Position numbers and translations under genes: made by a program. The notes under the pieces are model-generated. The model did not search any database. It was not told where the DNA came from and saw only the letters and a program-made list of their open reading frames with translations. Shown one piece after another: positions 44,992 through 55,084 of a DNA stretch of 64,000 bases (its first letter is position 1; every line of letters starts with the position of its first letter). This DNA is from Haloplanus ruber (lineage in GTDB: Archaea > Halobacteriota > Halobacteria > Halobacteriales > Haloferacaceae): positions 372,001 through 436,000 of the forward strand of contig NZ_JANHDK010000003.1 in the NCBI RefSeq assembly GCF_024494725.1, read 5' to 3'.

Positions 44992-45822
44992 CTACCGCTC
45001 CCCAGGCCGTCGTTTCGTCCACGCTTCGCTCCCGTATTTCTCCGCGGCCAGTTCGCGCGCCCGCGCCAGTTCCGCGTCGGTCCACGCGCCTGCCTCGGCG
45101 TCGGCCCACGCCCGGAGCGACGACTCGAGGGTCGCCACCGCCGTCGCCCGGTCGACGTCGGCGTGGTCCGCGATTCCGGTCACCCGCTCGCGGAACGTCT
45201 CGGCGTCGACACCCGGGTCGGCAAAGACCGCGAGGTGGCGCTCCGGCCGCACCGTATAAGAGAGCGAGCCGTGTTGGACGACGGCGTCGGCCCGGCGGTG
45301 CTGGGCGTTGCCGCTCACCTTTCGCGGCCCGTCCGGTCCCGGGACGACCACGTCGTGGGCGGAGTGAAGCTCCCGCAGGTAACAGGCGGGCTTGTGAAGC
45401 GCCGGCCGGCCCGTCTCCGCGAACCGCGCGGGGACGCCGAGGCGGTCGAACGCGTCGAGGATCGGCGTACAGAGCCGGCGATAGGATTCGACCAAGTCTC
45501 CGGGGAGTTCCCCGTCGGGGGCGACGATGGTGTAGGAGATGTCGCCGTCACTGTCGTGGTAGATGCCGCCGCCGCCGGTGGGCCGTCGAGTGACGCCGAC
45601 GCCCTCGCGCTCACAGTAGTCCCAGTCGACGGTGTCGGGGTCTTGGTGGTAGCCGAGCGAGAGCGTCCCCGGGTCCCACCGATAGACCCGGAGGGTCCGG
45701 GGGCCGCCCGCGGCGGCCGTCTCGGCCGCGACGTCGTCGAGTGCCATGTTCATCGGTCCCGACCACGCCTCCTCGCGGATCAGGCGCCACTCGCGGTCGG
45801 CGTGCGGATCGCTCGCGTCCAT
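44992..45822 (-). CDS. lplA: Lipoate-protein ligase A family protein
   Basis: The 276-residue protein has the biotin/lipoate ligase fold. The signature RRPTGGGGIYHDSDGDISYT and the catalytic Lys in RKVSGNAQHRRADAVVQHGSL are intact. The C-terminal part (TFRERVTGIAD..) is present as in single-chain ligases. It attaches lipoate or a related acyl group to 2-oxoacid dehydrogenase E2 or GcvH. The ATG at 45822 is chosen since upstream residues are low-complexity. Confidence 0.9.
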   Translation of the reverse strand: MDASDPHADREWRLIREEAWSGPMNMALDDVAAETAAAGGPRTLRVYRWDPGTLSLGYHQDPDTVDWDYCEREGVGVTRRPTGGGGIYHDSDGDISYTIVAPDGELPGDLVESYRRLCTPILDAFDRLGVPARFAETGRPALHKPACYLRELHSAHDVVVPGPDGPRKVSGNAQHRRADAVVQHGSLSYTVRPERHLAVFADPGVDAETFRERVTGIADHADVDRATAVATLESSLRAWADAEAGAWTDAELARARELAAEKYGSEAWTKRRPGER

Positions 45823-45964
45823 ACCGCCCGTTCGTGGTGGGCGCAAAAGGGCTTCGGGGTCGGGGCCGCAACCGCCCCGAGGCCCCTCCGCGAGCGGACA
45901 CTCTCCACCCAGTGAATGGGCGCGCGCCGGTAGACCGACATTCATCCGGAGCGAGGGGGCCTAT

Positions 45965-47203
45965 ATGAGGCTCGACATCGACCGCGACCGACTCGTCGAG
46001 ACGATGGAGGAACAGGCGGCCATTGGCGGGACCGACGGCGGGGGACTCAACCGCCTCGCGCTCTCCGACGCCGACGCGCGGGCCCGCGACTGGTTCGTCG
46101 AACGGGCGACCGCCGCGGGACTCGACACCCGCATCGACGCCTTCGGCAACACGTTCGCCCGGCGGGCCGGAGCCGATTCGGACGCCGCGCCGGTACTCGT
46201 CGGCTCGCACCTCGACTCCCAGCCATACGGTGGCATCTACGACGGCGCGCTCGGTGTGGTTGCGGCCCTGGAGTTCGTGCGGACGCTCGACGATCACGGC
46301 ATCGAGACGCGGCGGCCGGTCGAGGTGGTCAACTGGACCAACGAGGAGGGGTCCCGCTTCCCGCCCGCGATGCAGGGAAGTGGCGTCTGGGCCGGCGCCC
46401 ACGACATCGAGACAGAGTACGAGAAGACCGACGCCGACGGCACCCGCCTGGTCGACGAACTCGAACGAATCGGCTACCGTGGCTCGGAGCCGGCCGAACC
46501 GCGCGAGCCGTACCACGCCTATCTCGAAGTTCACCCCGAACAGGGGCCACGACTGGACGAGACGGGCGCCGACGTGGGGGTCGTCACCGGTATCGTCGGG
46601 CTCCGGTGGGCCGAAGTCACCCTCCACGGGCAGGCCAACCACTCGGGGACGACCCCGATGCACTACCGGAACGACGCGCTGGTCGCCGCCTCGGACGTGG
46701 TGACCGCGATTCGTCGACTCCCCGGCACCCTCGGTGATCGCACCGTCGCCACGGTCGGGTCGCTGACCGTCGACCCGGACTCGGTCAACATCGTCCCGGA
46801 GACGGTACGGTTCACGACCGACATCCGCGACCCCGACGAGGGCGTCCTCGAGACGGCCATCGACCGGATGACCGCGGAGGTGGCCGCGGCCGCCGACCGC
46901 GAGGGCGTCGGATACGATATCGAACACACCATGCGCGCCCCGAGTGTCGACTTCCCGGAGCGGCCGGTCGCGGCCGTCGCCGACGCCGTCGAGGACCTGG
47001 GATACGACGGCCGGCGCATGGTCAGCGGGGCCGGCCACGACGCGACCCACACGGCGTCGGTCTGCGATACGGCGATGATCTTCGCGGTCAGCGAGGACGG
47101 CAAGAGCCACACCGAAGACGAGTTCACCAGTTGGCCAGACTGCTACCGGGCCGCGAACGTACTGGCGAACGCCGCCCTCGACCTCGCCGGGCGCGCCGAC
47201 TGA
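45965..47203 (+). CDS. M20-family amidase/carbamoylase (HyuC/allantoate type)
   Basis: The 412-residue dinuclear metallo-hydrolase matches the N-carbamoyl-amino acid amidohydrolase/allantoate amidohydrolase branch of M20. Motifs are GSHLDSQPYGGIYDGALGV, NWTNEEGSRFPPAMQGSGVWAG, HPEQGPRLD, QANHSGTTPM (dimerisation-domain active-site His) and the final SGAGHDATH. It cleaves a C-N bond of a ureido or N-carbamoyl compound. No pyrimidine or purine degradation genes are adjacent to refine the substrate. Confidence 0.9.
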   Translation: MRLDIDRDRLVETMEEQAAIGGTDGGGLNRLALSDADARARDWFVERATAAGLDTRIDAFGNTFARRAGADSDAAPVLVGSHLDSQPYGGIYDGALGVVAALEFVRTLDDHGIETRRPVEVVNWTNEEGSRFPPAMQGSGVWAGAHDIETEYEKTDADGTRLVDELERIGYRGSEPAEPREPYHAYLEVHPEQGPRLDETGADVGVVTGIVGLRWAEVTLHGQANHSGTTPMHYRNDALVAASDVVTAIRRLPGTLGDRTVATVGSLTVDPDSVNIVPETVRFTTDIRDPDEGVLETAIDRMTAEVAAAADREGVGYDIEHTMRAPSVDFPERPVAAVADAVEDLGYDGRRMVSGAGHDATHTASVCDTAMIFAVSEDGKSHTEDEFTSWPDCYRAANVLANAALDLAGRAD

Positions 47204-47215
47204 GCGGGGCGTGTC

Positions 47216-48187
47216 TCAGGCCGACGCCGCGTCCGTCGGCTCCGGGCGGTACTCGTCGAGCGCCGACTCGACTGCCCCCCAGTCGACCGGCGGGGCGTGG
47301 CCGTCGAGCGCCGCCTCGAAGTCGGACAGTCGGGCGTCGTAGCGGTCCCGCCACTCGGCGGCCCCGTCGAAGCGGTCGTCGGTCTCCCGCCATCGGGCTT
47401 CGAGGTCCGTGAGGCGGTCGTCGAGGGCGGCGAGGCTCTCGGGGTCGACGGCGCCGTGGGCGTCGTCCGGGTCCGGGTCGGGCCAGGCTTTGAGGTCGTC
47501 GACCTCGGCCCGGAGGTCGTCGAGCAGGAGCCGGGACACCCGGTGTCTGAGGGCGGCGTCGAACCGGACGGCCGCAGGGTCGAGGTCGACCTCTACCTCC
47601 CCACCTGCGAGTGCGTCGAGAGTCCCCGCCACGCCGTCGATAACGTCCGCCACCGCGTCGGCGTCGTCGCCGAGGGCGTCCACCCGACGGTCGGGGTTCC
47701 GAACCCACGCCTCGAACTCCTCGGCGTAGACGCCGAGTCTGTCGGCATCGTGTTGGGCCGAGTTGGCGGCCGCGTTGAGCCGCCGGATTTCGGCTGCCGT
47801 CTCGTAGATGGCGCCCGACTCGTTCGCGAGGGCGACGACAGACTGAAGCTGATCGCCAAGGTCGTCCACCCGGGACGCGACCGCCGCGTGCCGGTCCGCG
47901 AAGTCGTCGAGGCGCTCGGCCACGCTGTCGAGGTGATCGACCGCGGCGGCGGCCTCGCGGGCGTCGTCGATCAGCATCCCAGCGTTTTCCACCCGGGTCT
48001 CGGGGGTCGACACCACCTTCGAGACGTGCGCAAGCGCGTCGTCGACCGCTTCGCGCCGAATCTCACCCGCCTCGGTCACCCGTTTCAGCGCCGCCCGAAC
48101 CGCGTCGGGGTCGTCGCCGGTCCGCGAGACGACGTCGTCCACGGCTGTGTCAAGCGACAGCCCGTCGAGTGAGTCGTGGTCGGTCAC
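47216..48187 (-). CDS. Haloarchaeal coiled-coil protein, unknown function
   Basis: The 323-residue protein is very acidic and nearly all helical. Long heptad-rich segments run through about 60-240 (VDHLDSVAERLDDFADRHAAV; RVDDLGDQLQSVVALANESG), resembling the helical parts of transducers. An N-terminal ~50-residue helical domain (LDTAVDDVVSRTGDDPDAVRAAL) looks like a small DNA- or protein-binding motif. There is no transmembrane segment and no chemotaxis hairpin tip. It is convergent with the amidase gene and divergent from pstS. Confidence 0.7.
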   Translation of the reverse strand: MTDHDSLDGLSLDTAVDDVVSRTGDDPDAVRAALKRVTEAGEIRREAVDDALAHVSKVVSTPETRVENAGMLIDDAREAAAAVDHLDSVAERLDDFADRHAAVASRVDDLGDQLQSVVALANESGAIYETAAEIRRLNAAANSAQHDADRLGVYAEEFEAWVRNPDRRVDALGDDADAVADVIDGVAGTLDALAGGEVEVDLDPAAVRFDAALRHRVSRLLLDDLRAEVDDLKAWPDPDPDDAHGAVDPESLAALDDRLTDLEARWRETDDRFDGAAEWRDRYDARLSDFEAALDGHAPPVDWGAVESALDEYRPEPTDAASA

Positions 48188-48253
48188 GGGCCACGCTTTC
48201 GCCGAGTCGGCGTTATAGCTTCCGTCTCGACGCCGCTTGGGACTATTTTGTCA

Positions 48254-48311
48254 TATATAGCGGTCAATGTCTACATTGTTGCTACGGAGGACCAACTACC
48301 CCTCATATAAA
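48254..48311 (+). promoter_or_regulatory. Two candidate TATA elements upstream of pstS
   Basis: TATATA at 48254-48259 and CATATAAA at 48304-48311 both lie upstream of the pstS ATG (48345). The nearer one implies a leader of about 10 nt; CTTTAT at 48316-48321 would give a leaderless transcript. Tandem pst promoters have been described in Halobacterium, so dual phosphate-dependent promoters are plausible here. Confidence 0.5.
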
Positions 48312-48344
48312 CGATCTTTATCCGAACTGCGCGAATATCGTGTG

Positions 48345-49604
48345 ATGTCTGACAACAGCGGAGATCAGCGTGATCGGCTTTCACGGCGGACGTTCATCGC
48401 AACGACTGGGGTCGCTGGCATCGCGGGGCTGGCCGGATGCGGCGGGCAGTCCGGCGGGGGCGGCGGCGACGGTGGCGAGGGTGGCGATGGCGACGGCGGC
48501 GACGGTGGTGACGGTGGGTCCGAACCCGACCCCACCCCCACCGAAGCCGAGTCCGACATGAGTAGCGACGACGCCCCGAACACCGCACTACTCAACGCCG
48601 AGGGGTCCTCAACCGTCTACCCCATCTCGAACACCGGCAGTTCCTACTGGAACTCCAACGCGCCGCCGAGCGACGGCGAGTACTGGGGGTCGAACTCGGA
48701 GAGTACCGTCCCCGGGTGGGAGCAACTCGGCGAACCGGACATGCTCCTCGCCGATTACTTCGCCCAGAAGTTCGGCTTCGAGCCGACCGAGCAGCGCTCC
48801 GAACCCCCGTTCCCGACGACGGTCGGCCTGAGCCACTCGGGGACCGGCTGTGAGGCCGTCACGGAGGGGCTGGTCGACATCGGCAACTCCTCGGGGCCGA
48901 TCACGGCCGAACTGGGCATCAGCGAGGAGGAAGCCCAGAACACGGTCGTTGACAACGTCGTCGGCCGCGACGGCCAGCCGGTCGTCGTCAGTTCGGACGT
49001 CGTCGACGCCGGCGTCACCCAACTGACCGGCGAGCAGGTCCGCGGCATCTACCAGGACGAGATCACCAACTGGAGTCAGATCGAGGGGATCGACTACGAT
49101 CAGGAGATTTACACTATCGGTCGCGCCGAGGGGTCCGGAACGGACACCTCGTTCCGCCTGAACATGCTCGGCGGCGCCGACGCCGCGATGCCCGGCGTCG
49201 ACACCCGCTTCGGACAGAACCAGCAGGTCGCGCAGGCCGTCTCTCAGAACGAGGGCGCCATCGCCTACATGGCGCTGGCGTTCACCGGCGAGACGGTCGT
49301 TCCGGTCGGAATCGAGTTCGAAGGCACGCTCTACGAGCCGGACCGCGACGCCGAACACACCATCTTCGACAGCGACTACCCGCTCAACCGCGACCTCCAC
49401 ATGTACACGCTGATCGAGGAGGACAACCACAACGGCGGCGGCTACGACGCCCGCGAGGCCGCGTTCATCAACATGTTCCTCAACGAGTTCGGACAGAGCA
49501 TCTTCGTCGAGGGGAACAACTATATCCCGCTGCCGACGAGCGATCTGGAGTCGATGAAAGAGCAGGTGTCGGCGCTCGCCACCGAAGACCTCGTCATGCC
49601 CTAA
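48345..49604 (+). CDS. pstS: Phosphate-binding lipoprotein PstS
   Basis: The 419-residue protein has a Tat motif (SRRTFIATTG) and lipobox (GLAGC), a long Gly/Asp spacer, then a periplasmic-binding fold. AEGSSTVYPIS and the loops SHSGTGCEAVTEGLVDIGNSS and GRAEGSGTDTSFR are the phosphate-binding sites of the PstS family. It captures phosphate outside the membrane for PstCAB. The ATG at 48345 is chosen; a frame-compatible ATG at 48267 would put foreign residues before the signal. Confidence 0.95.
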   Translation: MSDNSGDQRDRLSRRTFIATTGVAGIAGLAGCGGQSGGGGGDGGEGGDGDGGDGGDGGSEPDPTPTEAESDMSSDDAPNTALLNAEGSSTVYPISNTGSSYWNSNAPPSDGEYWGSNSESTVPGWEQLGEPDMLLADYFAQKFGFEPTEQRSEPPFPTTVGLSHSGTGCEAVTEGLVDIGNSSGPITAELGISEEEAQNTVVDNVVGRDGQPVVVSSDVVDAGVTQLTGEQVRGIYQDEITNWSQIEGIDYDQEIYTIGRAEGSGTDTSFRLNMLGGADAAMPGVDTRFGQNQQVAQAVSQNEGAIAYMALAFTGETVVPVGIEFEGTLYEPDRDAEHTIFDSDYPLNRDLHMYTLIEEDNHNGGGYDAREAAFINMFLNEFGQSIFVEGNNYIPLPTSDLESMKEQVSALATEDLVMP

Positions 49605-49696
49605 GCCGGCGGCTCGTCCGCACCTGATCGCCGCTCGCGACCCCGACCGCCCATTTCTATGTCACCACTCAAATCGATACACTCCAGGCACACACC

Positions 49697-50824
49697 ATGG
49701 CACAGGCAACACGTAGCGAACGACTGAACGCGGCCGCCGGACAGCAGGTCCAGCGGGTTCGCGATTTCGTCGACGACACCGAGCCTGCGGCGCTCGTCGT
49801 CGTCACGATTATCGCCCTCTCCCTGCTGGCAGCCTTCGTCGGATTTCTCGCCGTATCGAACCTGACCGCCCTCCCCTTCGCCCTGTTCGTCGCCGCGACG
49901 GGGTACGGCTGGGTGCGACATCAAGAGGAGACGGCGCTGGTGCTGACGCTGACGATGACCGTCTCGACGCTGTTGATCCTCGGGCTGATCATCGTGTTTA
50001 TCTTCCGGGAGTCGGTCCCAGTCCTCTGGTACGAGAGCGTGACCGTGTTGGGTGTGCGTGTGCCGGGGCTGCGGATGTTCATCCAGCCCAACTGGGACGC
50101 AGTGGCGCCCCCGATCCGGTACTCGATGGTGCCGATGATCCACGGGACGGTGATGGTGACCCTCGTCGCGACGGCGGTCGCTGGACCCCTGGGCGTCGCC
50201 GCTGCGCTCTTTCTCTCGGAGATTGCGCCCGCTATCGTCCGGGAGTTCGTCAAGCCCGGCGTCGAAATCCTCGCTGGCATCCCCTCCATCGTCTACGGCT
50301 TCATCGGCTTCACGATCCTCAGCCCGTGGGCCTCGGACCAGTTCCGGACCACCGGCCAGGGGAGTTACCTCTTCGTCGGCATCGTCGTCGGGCTGATGGC
50401 GCTCCCGACGGTCGTCTCCGTCGCCGAGGACGCACTCAGTAGCGTCCCCGAGTCGATGAAAAGCGGGTCACTCGCCGTCGGCACGACCGACTGGCAGACC
50501 ATGACCTCGATCACCCTCCCTGCGGCGTTCTCGGGCGTCTCCGCCGCGGTCCTCCTCGGTGTCGGGCGCGCCATCGGCGAGACGATGGCCGCGACGGTCA
50601 TGCTCCGTGGGGTCCCCCGCCTCACCGAGCCACTCGTGAACGTCTTCTACGGCCAGGAGACGCTCACCTCGCTCATCGCCCGCAACTACGGCGAAGCGGA
50701 CGGCCTCCAGATGGACGCCCTGTTCGTCGCCGGCGTGATCCTCTTTATCACCGTGCTCGTCATCTCCATCGGCGCACAGTACATCGAGTGGCGGATGCGG
50801 AGCAAGCTCGGAGGTGAAGCCTGA
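49697..50824 (+). CDS. pstC: Phosphate ABC permease PstC
   Basis: The 375-residue permease has about eight membrane helices and the EAA loop of PstC (ESMKSGSLAVGTTDWQTMTSITLPAAFSG), PLGVAAALFLSEIAP and GRAIGETMAATVMLRG. An N-terminal pair of helices precedes the core. It is 92 bp after pstS, and its stop overlaps the pstA ATG by 1 nt (TGATG). Confidence 0.95.
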   Translation: MAQATRSERLNAAAGQQVQRVRDFVDDTEPAALVVVTIIALSLLAAFVGFLAVSNLTALPFALFVAATGYGWVRHQEETALVLTLTMTVSTLLILGLIIVFIFRESVPVLWYESVTVLGVRVPGLRMFIQPNWDAVAPPIRYSMVPMIHGTVMVTLVATAVAGPLGVAAALFLSEIAPAIVREFVKPGVEILAGIPSIVYGFIGFTILSPWASDQFRTTGQGSYLFVGIVVGLMALPTVVSVAEDALSSVPESMKSGSLAVGTTDWQTMTSITLPAAFSGVSAAVLLGVGRAIGETMAATVMLRGVPRLTEPLVNVFYGQETLTSLIARNYGEADGLQMDALFVAGVILFITVLVISIGAQYIEWRMRSKLGGEA

Positions 50825-52437
50825 TGGCGGGGGCGACCCGATCACCGCTCGTCGAGGGTGACACGACGGTGACCGACGCGGTGGCCGGCGCGACGGTCGG
50901 CCTCTCGGCGATGCTGTTCGCGCTCGCGATTGCGGCGCTGTTCGAGCGGGTGAACCTCACCGGCACGGTCGCCGGCCTGTCGACGGTGACGCTGCTCGGT
51001 GGGCTGTTGATCGGTCTCGGCGTCGCTGTGTCCGTCTTCGGTCTCGGCTCCTGGTTCGGCTACGTCGAAACTGACCCCGACGCGAGCGCCGGCCTGATCG
51101 CGGGTCTCGGCGCGGCGGTGCCGTGGTTCGTCGTCGGGGGCGGCGTCGCCTCCCAGACGCTCGGATTCGGCACCGTCGGCGGCGTCGTCGGTGGTCTCTT
51201 CGTCGGCGGCCTGACGTTCGCGGCGACTGCTGTCCCCCGCGAGGACGTGGGATCGACGGTCCCGCTCGGCGCCTTGCTCGTCCTCGTCGGCGCCGTCTTT
51301 CTCACCGGAACGATCGGGCCGGCGTGGATTTGGAATCTCGGCTGGGAGCAGCAGGCGTCGATCACGGCCGAGTTCCTCGTTCCGACCGCGACGCTGTTCT
51401 GTTCTCTCTACGGTGGCTGGGCCGCCGCGAAGGCCTACGGTCGGTTCGGCGCGCGCGGCCGACACATGGGTGCGTACGTCCTCATCTACGTCAACGCGCT
51501 GTCCATCGTCGCCTTCCTGTTCATCCTCATCGCCTTCGTCGTCGTGCAGGGAATTTCCGGCCTGCTCAACGGCGCCCAGGTCGGTGCTGGCGTCGGCCCG
51601 CAGGTGTTCGGGGTCGTCGAGTTGCCGGTGTACGTCCCGTTCGTGATGAACGGCGTCGCGCTCCTGAACGACTTCCAGGGCGTCCTCCCGGCCATCGTGG
51701 GAACGATCTGGCTGGTCGTCGGCGCGGTGCTGTTCGCGGTGCCGCTTGGCGTCGGCGCGGCGGTCTTTCTCACCGAATACGCCGAGCGGGGCCGGTTTAC
51801 CCAGATCGTCGAGGTGTCGACCAACGGTCTCTGGAGCACGCCGAGCATCGTCTTCGGTCTGTTTGGATTTGCCTTTCTCATCCCACGCTTTGGTAACCGG
51901 AAGTCGTTGCTGGCCGGGATGCTCACGCTCGGATTCATGCTCCTGCCGCTGGTGCTCATCACGAGCCGTGAGGCGATGATCGCGGTGCCCGACGAGTACC
52001 GCGACGCGAGCGCGGCACTCGGCGTGCCGAAGTGGCAGACGATCCGCAGTGTCGTTCTCCCGGCGGCGCTTCCGGGCGTCGTCACGGGGGTCATCCTCGG
52101 TGTCGGCCGCATCGCGGGCGAGACGGCGCCAATCCTCCTGACGATGGCGGGTGGGACGTTCGTCCCCGGGGGACAGACAGTCGACGTCATCGGCGGCTTC
52201 GAGTTCACCGCCGCGCCGCCGTTTGTCGCCAACCCCGAACTCCTGCAGGCGACCTCTGCGCTCCCCTACCAGCTGTACGCCCTCATCACCGCGGGCGTCG
52301 GCTTGGGGAGCAACGTCACCGACCCCGACGGATTCCGGTGGGCAACGGCGCTCGTCCTGCTCGTCGTCGTGCTCTCCTTCTACGCGATTGGTATCGGCGC
52401 GCGCTACTACTTCCGACAGCGACTCAGGCACGAATAA
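50824..52437 (+). CDS. pstA: Phosphate ABC permease PstA, long form
   Basis: The 537-residue permease is longer than bacterial PstA (about 290). The N-terminal ~240 residues add extra membrane helices of haloarchaeal type. The C-terminal part is the conserved permease: [51 protein letters not shown], and [28 protein letters not shown]. It is translationally coupled to pstC and 2 bp before pstB. Confidence 0.93.
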   Translation: MAGATRSPLVEGDTTVTDAVAGATVGLSAMLFALAIAALFERVNLTGTVAGLSTVTLLGGLLIGLGVAVSVFGLGSWFGYVETDPDASAGLIAGLGAAVPWFVVGGGVASQTLGFGTVGGVVGGLFVGGLTFAATAVPREDVGSTVPLGALLVLVGAVFLTGTIGPAWIWNLGWEQQASITAEFLVPTATLFCSLYGGWAAAKAYGRFGARGRHMGAYVLIYVNALSIVAFLFILIAFVVVQGISGLLNGAQVGAGVGPQVFGVVELPVYVPFVMNGVALLNDFQGVLPAIVGTIWLVVGAVLFAVPLGVGAAVFLTEYAERGRFTQIVEVSTNGLWSTPSIVFGLFGFAFLIPRFGNRKSLLAGMLTLGFMLLPLVLITSREAMIAVPDEYRDASAALGVPKWQTIRSVVLPAALPGVVTGVILGVGRIAGETAPILLTMAGGTFVPGGQTVDVIGGFEFTAAPPFVANPELLQATSALPYQLYALITAGVGLGSNVTDPDGFRWATALVLLVVVLSFYAIGIGARYYFRQRLRHE

Positions 52438-52439
52438 CG

Positions 52440-53369
52440 ATGAGTGATTCACCACAGACCCAACCGCAGAGCCAGACACGAACCAAGACGACAGGCAGCG
52501 ACCAGCCGCTCGAAACCACCAGCGGAGAGACGGTCGAGGAGACCAGAGACGAGTGGACTGAGTACAATTTCGACGGTGAGGCGAAGATGGTCGCCGAGGA
52601 TCTCGACGTCTACTACGGCGACGACCACGCCCTGAAGAGCGTCTCGATGGAGATTCCCGAACAAAGCGTCACCGCGCTCATCGGCCCCTCGGGGTGTGGG
52701 AAGTCGACGTATCTCCGCTGTCTCAACCGGATGAACGACCGGATCAACGCCGCCAACGTCGACGGCTCGGTACAACTCGACGGGAACGAAATCTACCAGG
52801 ACGGCATCAATCTGGTGGAACTCCGCAAACGGGTTGGGATGGTGTTCCAGTCGCCGAATCCGTTCCCGAAGTCGATCCGGGACAACATCGCCTACGGCCC
52901 GCGGAAACACGGCGACATCAACACCGGCTTGCTGGCCCGACTGCTCGGCCGCGACGACAGCGAGGCGGAGCGCGAACTCGTCGAGCGGGCGCTCAAACAG
53001 GCCGCGCTCTGGGACGAGGTCCACGACCGGATGGACGACAACGCCCTCGGCCTTTCGGGTGGCCAGCAGCAGCGACTCTGTATCGCCCGGTGTCTGTCCG
53101 TCGATCCCGAGGTCATCCTGATGGACGAGCCGGCGTCGGCGCTGGATCCGATCGCGACGGCGAAAATCGAGGACCTCATCCACGACCTTGCGGAGGAGTA
53201 CACCGTCGTCATCGTCACCCACAACATGCAGCAAGCGGCCCGCATCTCGGATCAGACCGCGGTCTTTCTCACCGGTGGCAAACTCGTCGAGTACGACGAC
53301 ACTGACCGGATCTTCGAGAACCCACAGAGCCAGCGCGTCGAGGACTACATCTCCGGCAAGTTCGGATAA
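52440..53369 (+). CDS. pstB: Phosphate ABC ATPase PstB
   Basis: The 309-residue ATPase has Walker [20 protein letters not shown] (PstB-specific), Q loop [12 protein letters not shown], signature [15 protein letters not shown], Walker [14 protein letters not shown] and the H-loop VTHNMQQA. An acidic, Gln/Thr-rich N-terminal extension of about 50 residues precedes the fold, longer than in bacteria and possibly disordered. Confidence 0.97.
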   Translation: MSDSPQTQPQSQTRTKTTGSDQPLETTSGETVEETRDEWTEYNFDGEAKMVAEDLDVYYGDDHALKSVSMEIPEQSVTALIGPSGCGKSTYLRCLNRMNDRINAANVDGSVQLDGNEIYQDGINLVELRKRVGMVFQSPNPFPKSIRDNIAYGPRKHGDINTGLLARLLGRDDSEAERELVERALKQAALWDEVHDRMDDNALGLSGGQQQRLCIARCLSVDPEVILMDEPASALDPIATAKIEDLIHDLAEEYTVVIVTHNMQQAARISDQTAVFLTGGKLVEYDDTDRIFENPQSQRVEDYISGKFG

Positions 53370-53372
53370 TTC

Positions 53373-54047
53373 ATGCCCCGAGACGAGTTCCAGCAGTCGC
53401 TCGCGAACCTGCGCGCCGAGGTGTTGTCGATGGGTGACCTCGTCGGCGACCGACTCGACCGCGCGCTCACCGCCCTCGAGACCATCGACGAGGCGGCCGC
53501 TCAGGACGTGATCGAGGGCGACGACGCTGTCGACCGACGGTATCTGGAACTAGAGGCGACGTGTATCCAGCTGTTCGCCCAGCAACAGCCCGTCGCCGGC
53601 GACCTTCGCTTCGTCACCGCCTCCTTCAAGATCCTCACCGACCTGGAGCGTGTCGCCGACCTCGCGGTCAATCTCGCACAGTACACGCTCGAAGCGGACC
53701 GCAAGCGCTTCGAACAGGTCGACCTCTCGGCCATCGGCGACCTCGCCTGCGAGATGCTCGACGACGCCATGACCGCCTACCGGACCGACGACGCGGCGCT
53801 GTGTCGCACGGTGGCGGCGCGGGACGACGAACTCGACTCGCTGTGCCAACACGCGAGCGAGCGAGTGGTTCGTGACCTCATCGAACGCGAGGTGGCCGAC
53901 GGCGACGGCTGGGCGGTCGAACAGCTACTCGACGACGTCTCGCGGCTCCTGTTAATCGTCCGCGACCTGGAACGCGTCGGCGACCACGCGGTCAACGTCG
54001 CCGCGCGCACCCTCTATATGATCGAGAGTGACCCGGAACTCGTCTGA
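53373..54047 (+). CDS. phoU: Phosphate-uptake regulator PhoU
   Basis: The 224-residue protein is made of two PhoU three-helix repeats. Each has the acidic metal-binding helix (FKILTDLERVADLAVNLAQ and RDLERVGDHAVNVAAR). It represses the Pst transporter and phosphate signalling when phosphate is plentiful. It starts 3 bp after pstB. Confidence 0.95.
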   Translation: MPRDEFQQSLANLRAEVLSMGDLVGDRLDRALTALETIDEAAAQDVIEGDDAVDRRYLELEATCIQLFAQQQPVAGDLRFVTASFKILTDLERVADLAVNLAQYTLEADRKRFEQVDLSAIGDLACEMLDDAMTAYRTDDAALCRTVAARDDELDSLCQHASERVVRDLIEREVADGDGWAVEQLLDDVSRLLLIVRDLERVGDHAVNVAARTLYMIESDPELV

Positions 54048-54066
54048 CGCGGCGACGACGACGGAG

Positions 54067-55068
54067 ATGGAGACGCGCAAACTCCAGAAGATCGGTGGCT
54101 CGACGTACTCGGTGTCGCTCCCCAAGGAGTGGGCGACCGAACACCGCCTTGAAGCGGGGATGCCGATCAACCTGTACCCCCACACCGACGGCTCACTCGT
54201 CGTCCGACGCGGGGCGCGGGACGGCGGGCCACTCGGCGCCACGGAATTGACGCCCCCGGACACCGACGCCGCGACGCTACGGCGGGCGCTGGAGGCGGCC
54301 TACGCCGTCGGCTACGACACCATCACGCTCTACGCGCCCGACGGGGTGACCTTCGATGCCACCGAGCGCCGCGCTGTCCGCCGGATCGCCGACGGTCTCG
54401 TGGGGATGTCGGTCGGTGAGGCGGCCGACGACCGGATCACCGTCGACACCCTCCTCGACACCGGCGAGGTGTCGATCCAGCAGTCGGTGGTCCAACTCCA
54501 GTTCACCGCCCTCTCGATACACCGGGCCGCCGTCGAGGCGCTTGCCACCCCCGCCGAGGCGGAGCGACTCGACGACCGCGACGACGCGGTCGACCGCCTG
54601 TTTCGTATGCTCACCCGCCATCTCAACCGCTCGCTCGTCGACTTCGCGGAGGTCGATCACCTCGGCGTCGGCCGTGGGGCGCTGTTCGACTACTACCTCG
54701 TCGCCCGCCAACTGGAGCGGGTGGCGGACCACGCCGTCGACATCGCCGCTGTCGTGGACCGCGCCGACGAACTCCCACCGCCGGCGGTGCGTGACGACCT
54801 CGTAGACCTCGGGGCGCGGTCCCGCGAGGTCATCGAGACGGCGACGGCTGCGGTCATCGAATCGTCGACCGAGCGCGCGTACGCGGTGCTGAATCGTCGG
54901 GACGCGCTCGTCGACGACGTCCGCGCGCTCGACCGGGCGCTCTTCGAGCGGTCGCCGTCGGGTGCCTACGCCGTCTCGCAGGTTCTCGATGTCCTCGGCC
55001 GCACCGCGGCGTGTGCGGGCAACGTCGCTCGTGTGGCGCTCCGCACGGACGTCCGACCCGAGGACTGA
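54067..55068 (+). CDS. AbrB-PhoU fusion regulator
   Basis: The 333-residue protein fuses a SpoVT/AbrB-type DNA-binding domain (METRKLQKIGGSTYSVSLPK) to PhoU-like helices with LVARQLERVADHAVDIAAV. Haloarchaea often place this protein at the end of the pst-phoU operon, where it probably acts as the transcriptional arm of phosphate sensing. The ATG at 54067 starts exactly at the AbrB strand; GTG at 54028 would overlap phoU by 20 nt and is a possible alternative. Confidence 0.85.
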   Translation: METRKLQKIGGSTYSVSLPKEWATEHRLEAGMPINLYPHTDGSLVVRRGARDGGPLGATELTPPDTDAATLRRALEAAYAVGYDTITLYAPDGVTFDATERRAVRRIADGLVGMSVGEAADDRITVDTLLDTGEVSIQQSVVQLQFTALSIHRAAVEALATPAEAERLDDRDDAVDRLFRMLTRHLNRSLVDFAEVDHLGVGRGALFDYYLVARQLERVADHAVDIAAVVDRADELPPPAVRDDLVDLGARSREVIETATAAVIESSTERAYAVLNRRDALVDDVRALDRALFERSPSGAYAVSQVLDVLGRTAACAGNVARVALRTDVRPED

Positions 55069-55084
55069 CCCACGGGCGCCGCCC

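Noticed and set aside
48451-48540. GGC/GAC-rich run that looks like a microsatellite
   Set aside because: It encodes the Gly/Asp spacer after the lipobox of PstS, a normal feature of haloarchaeal lipoproteins.
54028-54066. GTG start for the AbrB-PhoU gene overlapping phoU by 20 nt
   Set aside because: The 13 extra residues are polar and unlike the family, whose members begin METRKxQ; the ATG at 54067 is preferred, but the longer form is not excluded.
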